Origin: Oscillospiraceae bacterium
GTDB taxonomy: Bacteria > Bacillota > Clostridia > Christensenellales > Aristaeellaceae
DNA length: 7,744 nt
Direction of reading: 5' to 3'
Assembly (NCBI GenBank): GCA_031266295.1
Contig: JAISBH010000012.1
Span: 1-7,744, forward strand
This document shows, piece after piece, positions 1 through 5,712 of this stretch; position 1 is the first letter of the stretch; each line of letters starts with the position of its first letter. The notes under the pieces are model-generated. The model saw only the letters and a program-made list of their open reading frames with translations, did no database searches and was not told the DNA's origin. Made by a program: the position numbers and the translations under genes.

Positions 1-1
1 C

Positions 2-295
2 ACCGGACGTCCTTCCAGCGACAAGGATGGGTATGGGCCGACGATGCTGGCCGCGCTGGCGTTTATCACCCGACTGTACGGTGTTGCGCCTCGACGCGGC
101 GAGATGCTCTGGGGCGCGCGCGGCGGCGCGGCCTGTGAATATGCATTAACTATTGGCGATAATGTTTATAAGCTGCGTGGAAATGGCAGCGTGTTCGAGG
201 GCAGCGTGAACGGCAAGCGCCGTTTCACAACCGAAGCGGGTTTCCGCGTCGTGACAGACAAGGTTGGGAACGTAATAAAGAGGATTAAAATATAA
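2..295 (+). CDS. C-terminal end of a probable glycoside-hydrolase-like protein (5' end outside window)
   Basis: The reading frame is open from the first bases of the window and ends at TAA 293-295, giving 97 residues. The internal ATG at 44 is not a credible start because coding sequence continues upstream of it (RPSSDKDGYGPT precedes the Met) and no ribosome binding site precedes it. The fragment begins with an aromatic/Gly-rich helical stretch (DGYGPTMLAALAFITRLYGV), then a Trp-Gly pair, then a short beta-rich tail (GDNVYKLRGNGSVF, FRVVTDKVGNVIKRI). From memory this resembles the end of the (alpha/alpha)6-barrel catalytic domain plus small beta tail of MGH1-like glycoside hydrolases. That assignment is inference from a short fragment; no catalytic residue is visible. 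It lies 83 bases upstream of the helicase on the same strand. Confidence 0.5.
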   Translation, partial: TGRPSSDKDGYGPTMLAALAFITRLYGVAPRRGEMLWGARGGAACEYALTIGDNVYKLRGNGSVFEGSVNGKRRFTTEAGFRVVTDKVGNVIKRIKI

Positions 296-299
296 GGAA

Positions 300-328
300 C
301 TGACATCATGATCGGCAGGCCTAATACT
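300..328 (+). promoter_or_regulatory. Candidate sigma-A type promoter for the helicase gene
   Basis: CTGACA at 300-305 matches the -35 consensus TTGACA at 5 of 6 bases. AATACT at 323-328 matches the -10 consensus at 4 of 6 after a 17-base spacer. Transcription would start near 335 and give a leader of about 45 bases before the CTG start at 379. The -10 match is modest, and the short ORF at 308 would then lie inside the promoter and not be translated from this transcript. Confidence 0.3.
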
Positions 329-382
329 AGCATACCCAACGAGCGAACCATATTTCAAACATTCACGGGTGATCCACCCTGA
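308..382 (+). CDS. Possible 24-codon leader peptide overlapping the helicase start
   Basis: ATG at 308 is preceded by AAGGA (294-298) with a 9-base spacer, and the frame runs 24 codons (MIGRPNTSIPN...TGDPP) to TGA 380-382. Its last bases form CTGA with the proposed CTG start of the helicase (379-381), the geometry of translational coupling. The peptide has no recognisable motif, signal sequence or run of one regulatory amino acid. It could be a real leader peptide, the remnant of an older gene end, or chance. The competing promoter call at 300-328 argues against it unless transcription also reads through from the gene upstream. Confidence 0.2.
   Translation: MIGRPNTSIPNERTIFQTFTGDPP
368..375 (+). 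promoter_or_regulatory. Shine-Dalgarno sequence that decides the helicase start
   Basis: GGTGATCC is an 8-base match to the downstream part of the full anti-SD complement (AAGGAGGTGATCC). Aligned this way, the GG core sits 9 bases before CTG 379, a normal distance. It is far too distant to serve the next in-frame candidate, GTG 397. The in-frame TGA at 370-372 prevents any start further upstream. Confidence 0.5.
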
Positions 383-2739
383 CTATACCTGTTTCAGTGC
401 GCGCGCTCGCCGCGTTTGCGCACCCTAGCCATGACCTAACGCCTGGCGCGGGATTGCGCCGGATGCGCGAGGGCGCTAAACTGCACCGCCTTCTGCAGCA
501 AATGTCGGCGGACGGCGTCGCGGAACGCCGCGTTTCGCTGCTGTTCTCGCACCTAAATATAGACCTGCTCGTCGCCGGACGCATAGACCGCCTCGCGCCC
601 GGCGATCCGCCGATAGTCGAGGAATTCAAGCTAGCCAGCCATCCCGTATCCGCTCCCATACCCGAACACTGGACGCAGACCGTCATATACGCGCACATGC
701 TCGCGCAATCCGAGTCTCTCGACACCGTTCGAGTCAGGCTGATATACGCCGCGCAGAATGGCGGAACACTCGGGCTGTTTGAGTCTGTTGAATCACGCGT
801 AGATTTAGAGGGCGAATTTCGCGCCGCCGCCGAGCCTTTCTGCGCGTATATCGCCGGAGGACTATCGTGGCGCGCAGCGCGTGACGAATCGCTGCGCGGT
901 ATGCGCTTCCCATATCCTGAGCCGCGACCGGGACAACGCGCGTTCGCGGCGCACGTTCGACAGGCGATTATATCGAAACGACGGTTGTTCGCGGAGGCTC
1001 CTACAGGCATCGGCAAAACCAGCGCTGCGTTGGTCCCGTCAGTGCGCGCATTGGCCAGCGGATACACCGAACAAGTGTTTTTTCTGACGGCGAGAACGAC
1101 CGCGCGTTTGGCCGCGTTGGACGCGTTAGAGCGGATGCGCGCTCAAGGCGTTCATCTGCGTTCGGTTGTGCTTACGGCTAAAGAGTTGTGCTGCCCTCAT
1201 GCGCGTGAAGCCGCCGGGACGTTCCGGTGCGCTATGACGGATTGCCCGGAGGCAGTAGGGTTCTATGACAGGCTGGCTGAATCGGCGCCGGACTTCCTGC
1301 GCGTGGAAAATGCCACCCCGGACGCGATAGCGGCGATGGCGCGTTCCGCCAAGCTGTGCCCGCATGAACTATCGCTGTCGATGGCCGAAGCCGCGGATGT
1401 GGTGCTGTGCGATTACAACTACGCGTTTGATCCGTCGGTTCAGCTGCAGAGGGTGTTCCGCGTGAAGAAGCCGGTCACGCTGCTGATCGACGAAGCGCAT
1501 CACCTGGGTGAACGCGCGCGGAATATGCTCTCCGCGACTGTGTCGACCGATTCGCTCAAGGCGTCGCGGCGCGAAATGGGTCAGGCGCTGGGGCGCAAGT
1601 CAGAACCATACGCCGCGATGACTAAGCTGATTCACGCCATGGAATCCATCAGTACGTGGAATGACGAGGAAAGGCTGGACGCGCCGCCCGACGCTCTCCT
1701 GCCCGCGCTGTCAGATGCGCTGGATCAATCGCTGGCCGCCCTGCCGACGGCGAGTCTGCCCGTGACGCATAATATGGTAAGACCGCTGACGTCCATGCGC
1801 GCGGCTCTGACCAGTCAAACGATCCCGTTCGCGTGGCTGATCCGGCGAAGCGAACCGCAGGGAAATAACGCGCAGCCCGGCGCGCGACTGAACCATAAGA
1901 AACACACCGAACTGACCGCGCTGTGTCTCGACGTCGCACAGCACATCGCCTCGTGTACGAAACGGTTATGCGGATGTGTGTTCTTTTCCGGGACCTTCTC
2001 TCCGCTGCCCGCTATGCGCTCGCTGCTGGGCGGCGACAATGAGGATGCGCTGCTGTCGCTGCCGTCGCCGTTCCCGCCCGAGCGGCTGCTGACGCTTTGG
2101 ATGGCGCACTCGACGCGATATCAGGCGCGGCAATCCTCGTCGCGCGCGGTTGCGGAGACGCTGGCGGCGTTCGCGCGGCACTCGCCGGGTAATCTGTGGT
2201 TCTGCTTTCCGTCCTACGCATATCTGGAGATGATCCGCGTTGCGCTGGTTTACGTCGCTCCTGAGTTGGAGTTGGCCGTGCAGCCGCGCGTGTCAGGCGC
2301 GGAGGCGGCGTTTACGCGGCAGTCGTTCATCGATATGTTCCAAGAGGATACGCGGCGGATAGGGATGATCGTGCTAGGCGGGTCGTTTGGCGAGAGCGTG
2401 GACCTGCCTGGCGGGCGGCTGACCGGCGCGGCGGTGGTGGGGGTAGGGCTGCCTCAGGTGAACCTGGAGCAGGAAACCCTGCGCGCCTACTATGACGAGC
2501 GGTTCGGCGATGGATTTCAGGCGGCGTATCGCGTGCCTGGTATGCATAAGGTGATACAAGCCGCCGGTCGGGTCATACGATCCTCTAACGATAAGGGCGC
2601 GCTGCTGCTGCTGGATGAACGGTACGGGCAGGACGATTACGCCGACCTGCTGCCCGCGCACTGGACGCGGTTCGCGCAATGCGATTCGAATGAGGAATTG
2701 ATTGAGCGGCTGCAAACGTTCTGGGAAGGTGAGCGATAA
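379..2739 (+). CDS. Rad3/XPD/DinG-family ATP-dependent DNA helicase with N-terminal RecB/Cas4-like nuclease domain and Fe-S motif
   Basis: Predicted 786 residues from CTG 379; a GTG at 397 is the alternative. I prefer 379 because of the SD match and because the motif (V)SVRALAAF near the N-terminus is typical of relatives and would be cut by the GTG start. Residues about 20-160 carry a PD-(D/E)XK nuclease signature: AGRIDRL with Asp70, IVEEFK with Glu82 and Lys84, then a QxxxY motif (QTVIY). The helicase follows: Walker A APTGIGKT with Lys213; a probable 4Fe-4S site with Cys271/Cys272, Cys284, Cys289 and Cys327; DEAH box 371-374; motif III-like FFSGTFSP 535-542; motif VI QAAGRVIRS 727-735. 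All key residues are intact. Superfamily 2 Fe-S helicases unwind DNA 5' to 3', so a role in repair or processing of structured DNA is expected; the actual substrate is unknown. Its stop overlaps the next start by one base. Confidence 0.9.
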   Translation: MTIPVSVRALAAFAHPSHDLTPGAGLRRMREGAKLHRLLQQMSADGVAERRVSLLFSHLNIDLLVAGRIDRLAPGDPPIVEEFKLASHPVSAPIPEHWTQTVIYAHMLAQSESLDTVRVRLIYAAQNGGTLGLFESVESRVDLEGEFRAAAEPFCAYIAGGLSWRAARDESLRGMRFPYPEPRPGQRAFAAHVRQAIISKRRLFAEAPTGIGKTSAALVPSVRALASGYTEQVFFLTARTTARLAALDALERMRAQGVHLRSVVLTAKELCCPHAREAAGTFRCAMTDCPEAVGFYDRLAESAPDFLRVENATPDAIAAMARSAKLCPHELSLSMAEAADVVLCDYNYAFDPSVQLQRVFRVKKPVTLLIDEAHHLGERARNMLSATVSTDSLKASRREMGQALGRKSEPYAAMTKLIHAMESISTWNDEERLDAPPDALLPALSDALDQSLAALPTASLPVTHNMVRPLTSMRAALTSQTIPFAWLIRRSEPQGNNAQPGARLNHKKHTELTALCLDVAQHIASCTKRLCGCVFFSGTFSPLPAMRSLLGGDNEDALLSLPSPFPPERLLTLWMAHSTRYQARQSSSRAVAETLAAFARHSPGNLWFCFPSYAYLEMIRVALVYVAPELELAVQPRVSGAEAAFTRQSFIDMFQEDTRRIGMIVLGGSFGESVDLPGGRLTGAAVVGVGLPQVNLEQETLRAYYDERFGDGFQAAYRVPGMHKVIQAAGRVIRSSNDKGALLLLDERYGQDDYADLLPAHWTRFAQCDSNEELIERLQTFWEGER

Positions 2740-3770
2740 TGAAGACGTTGACATTCGACCAAGCGTATCCGCGCGAGCGTCTCATCTCAACCGAAGAACA
2801 CCTGATGGATGTATGGCGCGGCGACATGCGGCGCGTCTATTCCTGCGTATCGATGACGCCCGACTATAGGCGGGTGGACGATCCCGTGAAGCAAGCTGAA
2901 CTGGCCGCGCAAAACTTGATGCGCAGTTATCAGCTGCCGGGCTTCAACATACCGCGATTGATCGCGGATTTCGGCCCGGCCATCGAACCTATTGTTCACA
3001 GCGCGGAGGAAGCAGACTCGTTCCTCCCTCTCGAACTTGCCTCAACCGACGACGCGCGGCGCGTCCATAAGTTGTACCTCGACGTATGCGAGAAGCTGCA
3101 GACCGCACCATACGACCGCCTGTATACAACAACCCTGAACGTCCAAAGCCCGCTCAGCACCGCCGCGTCATTATGGGATCATACAAGCTTCACAGCGGCG
3201 ATGGATAACGAACCCGCTGCTGTGCATCGCTTTCTTGACCGGGTGACGGACTGTCTTATCACTGTCATAGAATCCTCGATAGACGCCGCGAAAGGCAAGA
3301 TATGCGGCGCGCCTTGGCCATACATCTGGCTGCCAACTGACCTGGGCGTCTCGATAACGGACGACTACATGCCCCTAACCTCCGCAGATAAGTACAAAGA
3401 GTTCGGCATACCGTACATTGAGCGTGTCAGCCGTCGTTTCGGCGGACTGTTCCTGCACTGCGGCGGCGCATACTCGCACCAATTGCCGAACCTGCGCGAT
3501 TCTGACATAAACCTGTTGGGCTTGACGTTCAGCCATCCCTATACTAAGCTGTCCGACATTTATAAAATATTCCAGGACTCAATCGTGCTGGTTCCCTATG
3601 CAGCCCCCGCCTCCAACGGACAATACCCAAACAAACCGGCCTTCTTCACCGACATAATCCGCAGCGCGCCTCCCGAGGCCCGGCTATGGTTCATTCTGCA
3701 TCCTGAGGAGCGGGACTTCATGATGCAGATGACGATCATCCAGTCGCACATTACCTCCCACCGATTCTGA
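2739..3770 (+). CDS. UROD-superfamily (uroporphyrinogen decarboxylase / corrinoid methyltransferase-like) protein
   Basis: 343 residues, the usual length of the family. The ATG overlaps the helicase stop (TAATG) and is served by GAAGGTGAG at 2725-2733 inside the helicase gene, so translation is probably coupled. Family hallmarks: QSPLSTAASLWDHTSF (136-151), WLPTDLGVSITDDYMPL (197-213) and GLFLHCGGAY (236-245), which together describe the TIM-barrel UROD/MtaA/CmuA fold. The HemE N-terminal RQAGR-type motif is absent, so it is unlikely to decarboxylate uroporphyrinogen. Relatives with such motifs include zinc-dependent methyltransferases acting with corrinoid proteins; His240 and Cys241 sit where a metal ligand would be expected, but the spacing HCGG differs from the H-x-C-G form I know. 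No corrinoid protein is encoded nearby, so the substrate is open. Confidence 0.8.
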   Translation: MKTLTFDQAYPRERLISTEEHLMDVWRGDMRRVYSCVSMTPDYRRVDDPVKQAELAAQNLMRSYQLPGFNIPRLIADFGPAIEPIVHSAEEADSFLPLELASTDDARRVHKLYLDVCEKLQTAPYDRLYTTTLNVQSPLSTAASLWDHTSFTAAMDNEPAAVHRFLDRVTDCLITVIESSIDAAKGKICGAPWPYIWLPTDLGVSITDDYMPLTSADKYKEFGIPYIERVSRRFGGLFLHCGGAYSHQLPNLRDSDINLLGLTFSHPYTKLSDIYKIFQDSIVLVPYAAPASNGQYPNKPAFFTDIIRSAPPEARLWFILHPEERDFMMQMTIIQSHITSHRF

Positions 3771-3834
3771 CGCTTCCGTGTCACTTGAATCTGCCAGGCC
3801 TTGACGACGGGTTGACTTGCGCCCCAAAATGGAA

Positions 3835-3872
3835 CAAGGGTTTGTTGCAAGCGTACTTACAACAAACCCTTG
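3835..3872. terminator. Large hairpin between convergent genes, probable (bidirectional) terminator
   Basis: CAAGGGTTTGTTG (3835-3847) and CAACAAACCCTTG (3860-3872) are perfect 13-base inverted arms. The interior adds one mismatch, 3 more pairs (AAG/CTT) and a CGTA tetraloop. On the minus strand the stem is followed by TTCCATTTTG, a broken T tract, so termination of htrA is the best reading. On the plus strand no T run follows, and stopping of the helicase-UROD transcript there is less certain. Confidence 0.6.
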
Positions 3873-3873
3873 A

Positions 3874-3892
3874 GTATCATGTTCCCTGATAC
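3874..3892. terminator. Second, smaller hairpin next to the main terminator stem
   Basis: GTATCA (3874-3879) and TGATAC (3887-3892) form a 6-bp stem with a 7-base loop, one base from the larger hairpin and 17 bases beyond the htrA stop. It has no T tract. It may assist pausing or protect the 3' end of the htrA mRNA. Confidence 0.35.
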
Positions 3893-3909
3893 CCGTTCGT
3901 CCTAGCCCG

Positions 3910-5115
3910 TCATTGCTTGGTCTGCACGTTATCCAATATTTTAACCTCGACGTCGAAGGTAAGCGTCTCGCCCTCCGGAATGGGATCGCCCATCTTCAGT
4001 CCTGACAGATTCGGGATACGATATACATCCAGCGTGACAGTTTCGCCGACCTTATGCGATTGAACCTTTGCGGTGAGTTCGCTCGTAGTGCGGACGCGCT
4101 CGCCGTCAGCTTTTATAATGATATCGTATGGCTTCAGGCCAGCCTGTTCGGCTGGGGAGCCGGATTCGACTATCTGGATTACTATGCCCTTGGGCAGTGA
4201 GGATTCAGTCGGTTCGTCGGTGTCGCTGCCAGTATCACTAATTGATACGCCGATGCGAGGACGCATCACTTGCTGATACTGGATCAGATCGGGTACCACC
4301 GTCTTGACTGTGTTGACCGGGATCGCATAGCCGACGCCCTCGATGGAGGCAATACCGAACATACCGCTGGACGACATTTTGATTGACGGTATTCCGATCA
4401 ATTCGCCCTTCGTGTTGAACATCGCTCCGCCGCTGTTGCCGCTGTTGATGGCAGCGTCGGTCTGGATCATGTCGGTGTTGATAGTGGTGGTTCGCTGGCG
4501 GCTGCTGGAGCTGCTGATCGATACCTCACGATTTAGGCCGCTGACCACGCCGACAGTCAGCGTGTTGGTCAGACTGGCGTCCAGCGGCGTGCCGATGACC
4601 ATCACCCACTCGCCAACCTCGACCGTATCAGAGTCGCCCAGCGGTACGGCGGACAGCGTCAGAGCAGCGTCGTTCACCTTGAGAACGGCCAGGTCGGTCG
4701 TCGAGTCGGAGGCGACCAACTCGGCCGGGTATTCCTCGCCGCCAACGGTGATCGAGTAGCTCGTCGCGCCTTCGACCACGTGGTTGTTCGTTACTATGTA
4801 ATGTGTTGACCCTTCGACACGGACGACTATGCCTGATCCGGCCAGCTGCGACTGCGCGCTCTGATATACCCGCCCATACTGGAACGACGCGCGCTGTACC
4901 ACGTTCACGCTGACCACCGAGGGACTTACCTGCTTGTAAACCGTCTGGAATGGACTCTCTACGCCGGGCAGTGTCTCCAGCGGCGCGGCGGCTTCCGCAA
5001 CGGCGGCGCTCTGACGCATCCCTAGTGCGTAACCAGTGACCAGAATCGCCATTACCGCGCACAACGCGACGATCGACGGCCATAGAGACTTGCCTGAAAT
5101 ATGGACACGCTTCAT
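3910..5115 (-). CDS. htrA: HtrA/DegP-like membrane-anchored serine protease with one PDZ domain
   Basis: 401 residues from ATG 5113-5115, with AAGGAGG 8 bases upstream. A basic N-terminus and one hydrophobic segment (about 11-33, LWPSIVALCAVMAILVTGYA) form a signal anchor, placing the rest outside the membrane. The trypsin-like domain spans about 55-280 with a complete triad: His112 in TNNHVVEGA, Asp141 in STTDLAVLKV, Ser228 in GNSGGAMF. A single PDZ domain follows (about 286-395), including PKGIVIQIVESGSPAEQAGLKP read in two parts. This is the single-PDZ, anchored layout of Bacillota HtrA proteins, which degrade or refold damaged envelope and secreted proteins. A Ser-rich loop (199-205) lies between the substrate-pocket strands; its effect is unknown. 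The only Cys is in the membrane segment. The gene stands alone, convergent to the UROD gene, with its own promoter and terminator. Confidence 0.92.
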   Translation of the reverse strand: MKRVHISGKSLWPSIVALCAVMAILVTGYALGMRQSAAVAEAAAPLETLPGVESPFQTVYKQVSPSVVSVNVVQRASFQYGRVYQSAQSQLAGSGIVVRVEGSTHYIVTNNHVVEGATSYSITVGGEEYPAELVASDSTTDLAVLKVNDAALTLSAVPLGDSDTVEVGEWVMVIGTPLDASLTNTLTVGVVSGLNREVSISSSSSRQRTTTINTDMIQTDAAINSGNSGGAMFNTKGELIGIPSIKMSSSGMFGIASIEGVGYAIPVNTVKTVVPDLIQYQQVMRPRIGVSISDTGSDTDEPTESSLPKGIVIQIVESGSPAEQAGLKPYDIIIKADGERVRTTSELTAKVQSHKVGETVTLDVYRIPNLSGLKMGDPIPEGETLTFDVEVKILDNVQTKQ

Positions 5116-5123
5116 GAGTTACT

Positions 5124-5130
5124 CCTCCTT
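5124..5130 (-). promoter_or_regulatory. Shine-Dalgarno of htrA
   Basis: The minus strand reads AAGGAGG followed by 8 bases and ATG. It is a near-perfect ribosome binding site and fixes the htrA start at 5115. Confidence 0.85.
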
Positions 5131-5131
5131 G

Positions 5132-5155
5132 TGTTCTCTCGAACAATGTTTTGTT
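5132..5155 (-). promoter_or_regulatory. htrA leader hairpin with GNRA loop and a competing upstream hairpin
   Basis: The leader RNA contains TGTTC-GAGA-GAACA (5145 to 5132): a 5-bp stem closed by a GNRA tetraloop, ending one base before the Shine-Dalgarno. The bases of its left arm also belong to AACAA-AACA-TTGTT (5155 to 5142), a second 5-bp hairpin. The two cannot form together. Neither hides the Shine-Dalgarno itself. Confidence 0.4.
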
Positions 5156-5196
5156 GAATCTATCGGTAAGGCGTGTTTCCTTTCCGTTCATGAAGA

Positions 5197-5225
5197 AGTA
5201 TAGCAAGCGTGTTTTACTAACGTAT
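5197..5225 (-). promoter_or_regulatory. Probable htrA promoter (extended -10)
   Basis: On the minus strand TGC-TATACT (5205 to 5197) gives an extended -10 element with 5 of 6 consensus bases plus the TGn motif. The -35 position at 17-base spacing reads ATACGT (5225 to 5220), a poor match, as is common with extended -10 promoters. The start of transcription would be near 5190, giving a leader of about 75 bases. The surrounding 5197-5265 is clearly A+T-richer than the flanks. Confidence 0.5.
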
Positions 5226-5238
5226 GAACAGTATGTAA

Positions 5239-5255
5239 ATGATTCAGAAAATCAT
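5239..5255. promoter_or_regulatory. Perfect 17-base palindrome upstream of the htrA promoter
   Basis: ATGATT (5239-5244) and AATCAT (5250-5255) flank CAGAA. It lies about 14 bases upstream of the -35 position of the htrA promoter, where an activator or repressor could bind. It does not match CIRCE, CtsR or LexA sites. Chance is possible in A+T-rich DNA. Confidence 0.3.
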
Positions 5256-5306
5256 GTTTTTGATTACGCGGGCTGGGGTACGTATTGGCGGAGGTTGCGC
5301 CGCGTA

Positions 5307-5336
5307 AGCGTCGGCTGTCCGCTGCGGCGGGACGCT
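5307..5336. repeat. Inverted repeat, imperfect hairpin
   Basis: AGCGTC (5307-5312) and GACGCT (5331-5336) pair perfectly around an 18-base interior that itself holds CCG/CGG around a 3-base loop. It can fold as a stem with an internal loop. Confidence 0.4.
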
Positions 5337-5337
5337 G

Positions 5338-5355
5338 TTCGATCTGCGGATCGAA
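5338..5355. repeat. Perfect 7-bp hairpin with tetraloop
   Basis: TTCGATC (5338-5344), loop TGCG, GATCGAA (5349-5355). It begins one base after the preceding hairpin, so the two could stack. No T tract follows on either strand. Confidence 0.5.
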
Positions 5356-5371
5356 TGCGCTTTAAGTTACT

Positions 5372-5434
5372 TGCGCCCCGCCACTATGTTGTAAGATGTC
5401 AACTGCTTTATAGGATTTTCACTGGCGGGGCGCA
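5372..5434. repeat. Perfect 12-bp inverted repeat around an A+T-rich core
   Basis: TGCGCCCCGCCA (5372-5383) and TGGCGGGGCGCA (5423-5434) are perfect inverted arms 39 bases apart; the core is A+T-rich, in contrast to the arms. The 11-mer ACTTGCGCCCC around the left arm also occurs at about 3815-3825 in the other intergenic region of this window. This could be a genomic repeat family, a tiny terminal-inverted-repeat element, or the basal stem of an RNA. No target-site duplication is obvious. Confidence 0.5.
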
Positions 5435-5471
5435 GGGTTTGGAACGAGGAACGTTGGAACGGGGGGAACGA

Positions 5472-5552
5472 CCCCGCGGGGAGCCTGGGACTCTGTCCCA
5501 GACCCTGCGAAGGGCTATCCGCCCTTTCGAAACCTGACCAGGCTTCGCCTGG
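5472..5552. repeat. Cluster of four consecutive small palindromes
   Basis: In order: CCCCGCGGGG (5472-5481, self-complementary); CTGGGAC-TCT-GTCCCAG (5485-5501, 7-bp stem); AAGGGC-TATCC-GCCCTT (5510-5526, 6-bp stem); CCAGGC-TTC-GCCTGG (5538-5552, 6-bp stem). From memory, similar strings (GGGACTCTGTCCCAGACCC) recur in intergenic regions of many gut Clostridia genomes, so this is probably a dispersed noncoding repeat. Confidence 0.55.
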
Positions 5553-5572
5553 ACCATCGTGATACACAATCT

Positions 5573-5595
5573 ACCGGCTTCGGACTGCCGGTTTT
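5573..5595 (+). terminator. Terminator-like hairpin with short T tract
   Basis: ACCGGC (5573-5578) and GCCGGT (5587-5592) form a 6-bp stem with an 8-base loop, and the T's at 5592-5595 follow on the plus strand. It looks like a weak rho-independent terminator for rightward transcription, although no rightward gene precedes it in the gap. This hints at an RNA transcribed rightward, or is simply part of the repeat cluster. Confidence 0.35.
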
Positions 5596-5672
5596 ACCTG
5601 GATAGTCTATCTCGTAGCGCAACCCGTTCCCATGTTGCTTGCAAACCACATTGTAACCGACAACCCTCATCG

Positions 5673-5712
5673 CCCCCCTAGGGGGAGATGTCGCCGCAGC
5701 GACAGAGGGGGG
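5673..5712. repeat. REP-like palindromic element with two alternative folds
   Basis: CCCCCCT (5673-5679) can pair with AGGGGG next to it (5680-5685, part of the palindrome CCCCCTAGGGGG) or with AGGGGGG at 5706-5712. In the second fold it encloses a 6-bp hairpin TGTCGC-CGCA-GCGACA (5689-5704). The layout CCCCCTAGGGGGAGATGTC followed by a small hairpin and GACAGAGGGGG is, from memory, a common intergenic repeat in gut Clostridia. It lies 79 bases beyond the ligase stop and may protect or end that mRNA. Confidence 0.5.

Noticed and set aside
363..1067. A 234-codon minus-strand open frame opposite the helicase N-terminus
   Set aside because: It is rich in Arg, Ser, Ala and Cys with no motif, and lies opposite a well-conserved nuclease domain; it is a by-product of G+C-rich codon use.
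2739..3770. Assignment as HemE, the haem-pathway uroporphyrinogen decarboxylase
   Set aside because: The characteristic N-terminal RQAGR-type motif is missing and no haem genes are nearby; only the superfamily is supported.
4343..4759. A 138-codon plus-strand open frame opposite htrA
   Set aside because: It is the complement of conserved protease sequence, with no ribosome binding site and no family resemblance.
5132..5145. LexA (SOS) box near htrA
   Set aside because: The half-sites are GTTC-N4-GAAC, the reverse of the Gram-positive GAAC-N4-GTTC; a leader RNA hairpin explains the symmetry better.
4628..5206. A 192-codon minus-strand open frame overlapping htrA in another phase
   Set aside because: It is Arg/Gly-rich without motifs, its start has no ribosome binding site, and the htrA frame with full catalytic triad occupies the same strand.
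5151..5537. A 128-codon plus-strand open frame in the intergenic region
   Set aside because: It crosses the htrA promoter and several hairpin repeats, has no ribosome binding site, and turns into an Arg-rich, low-information sequence.
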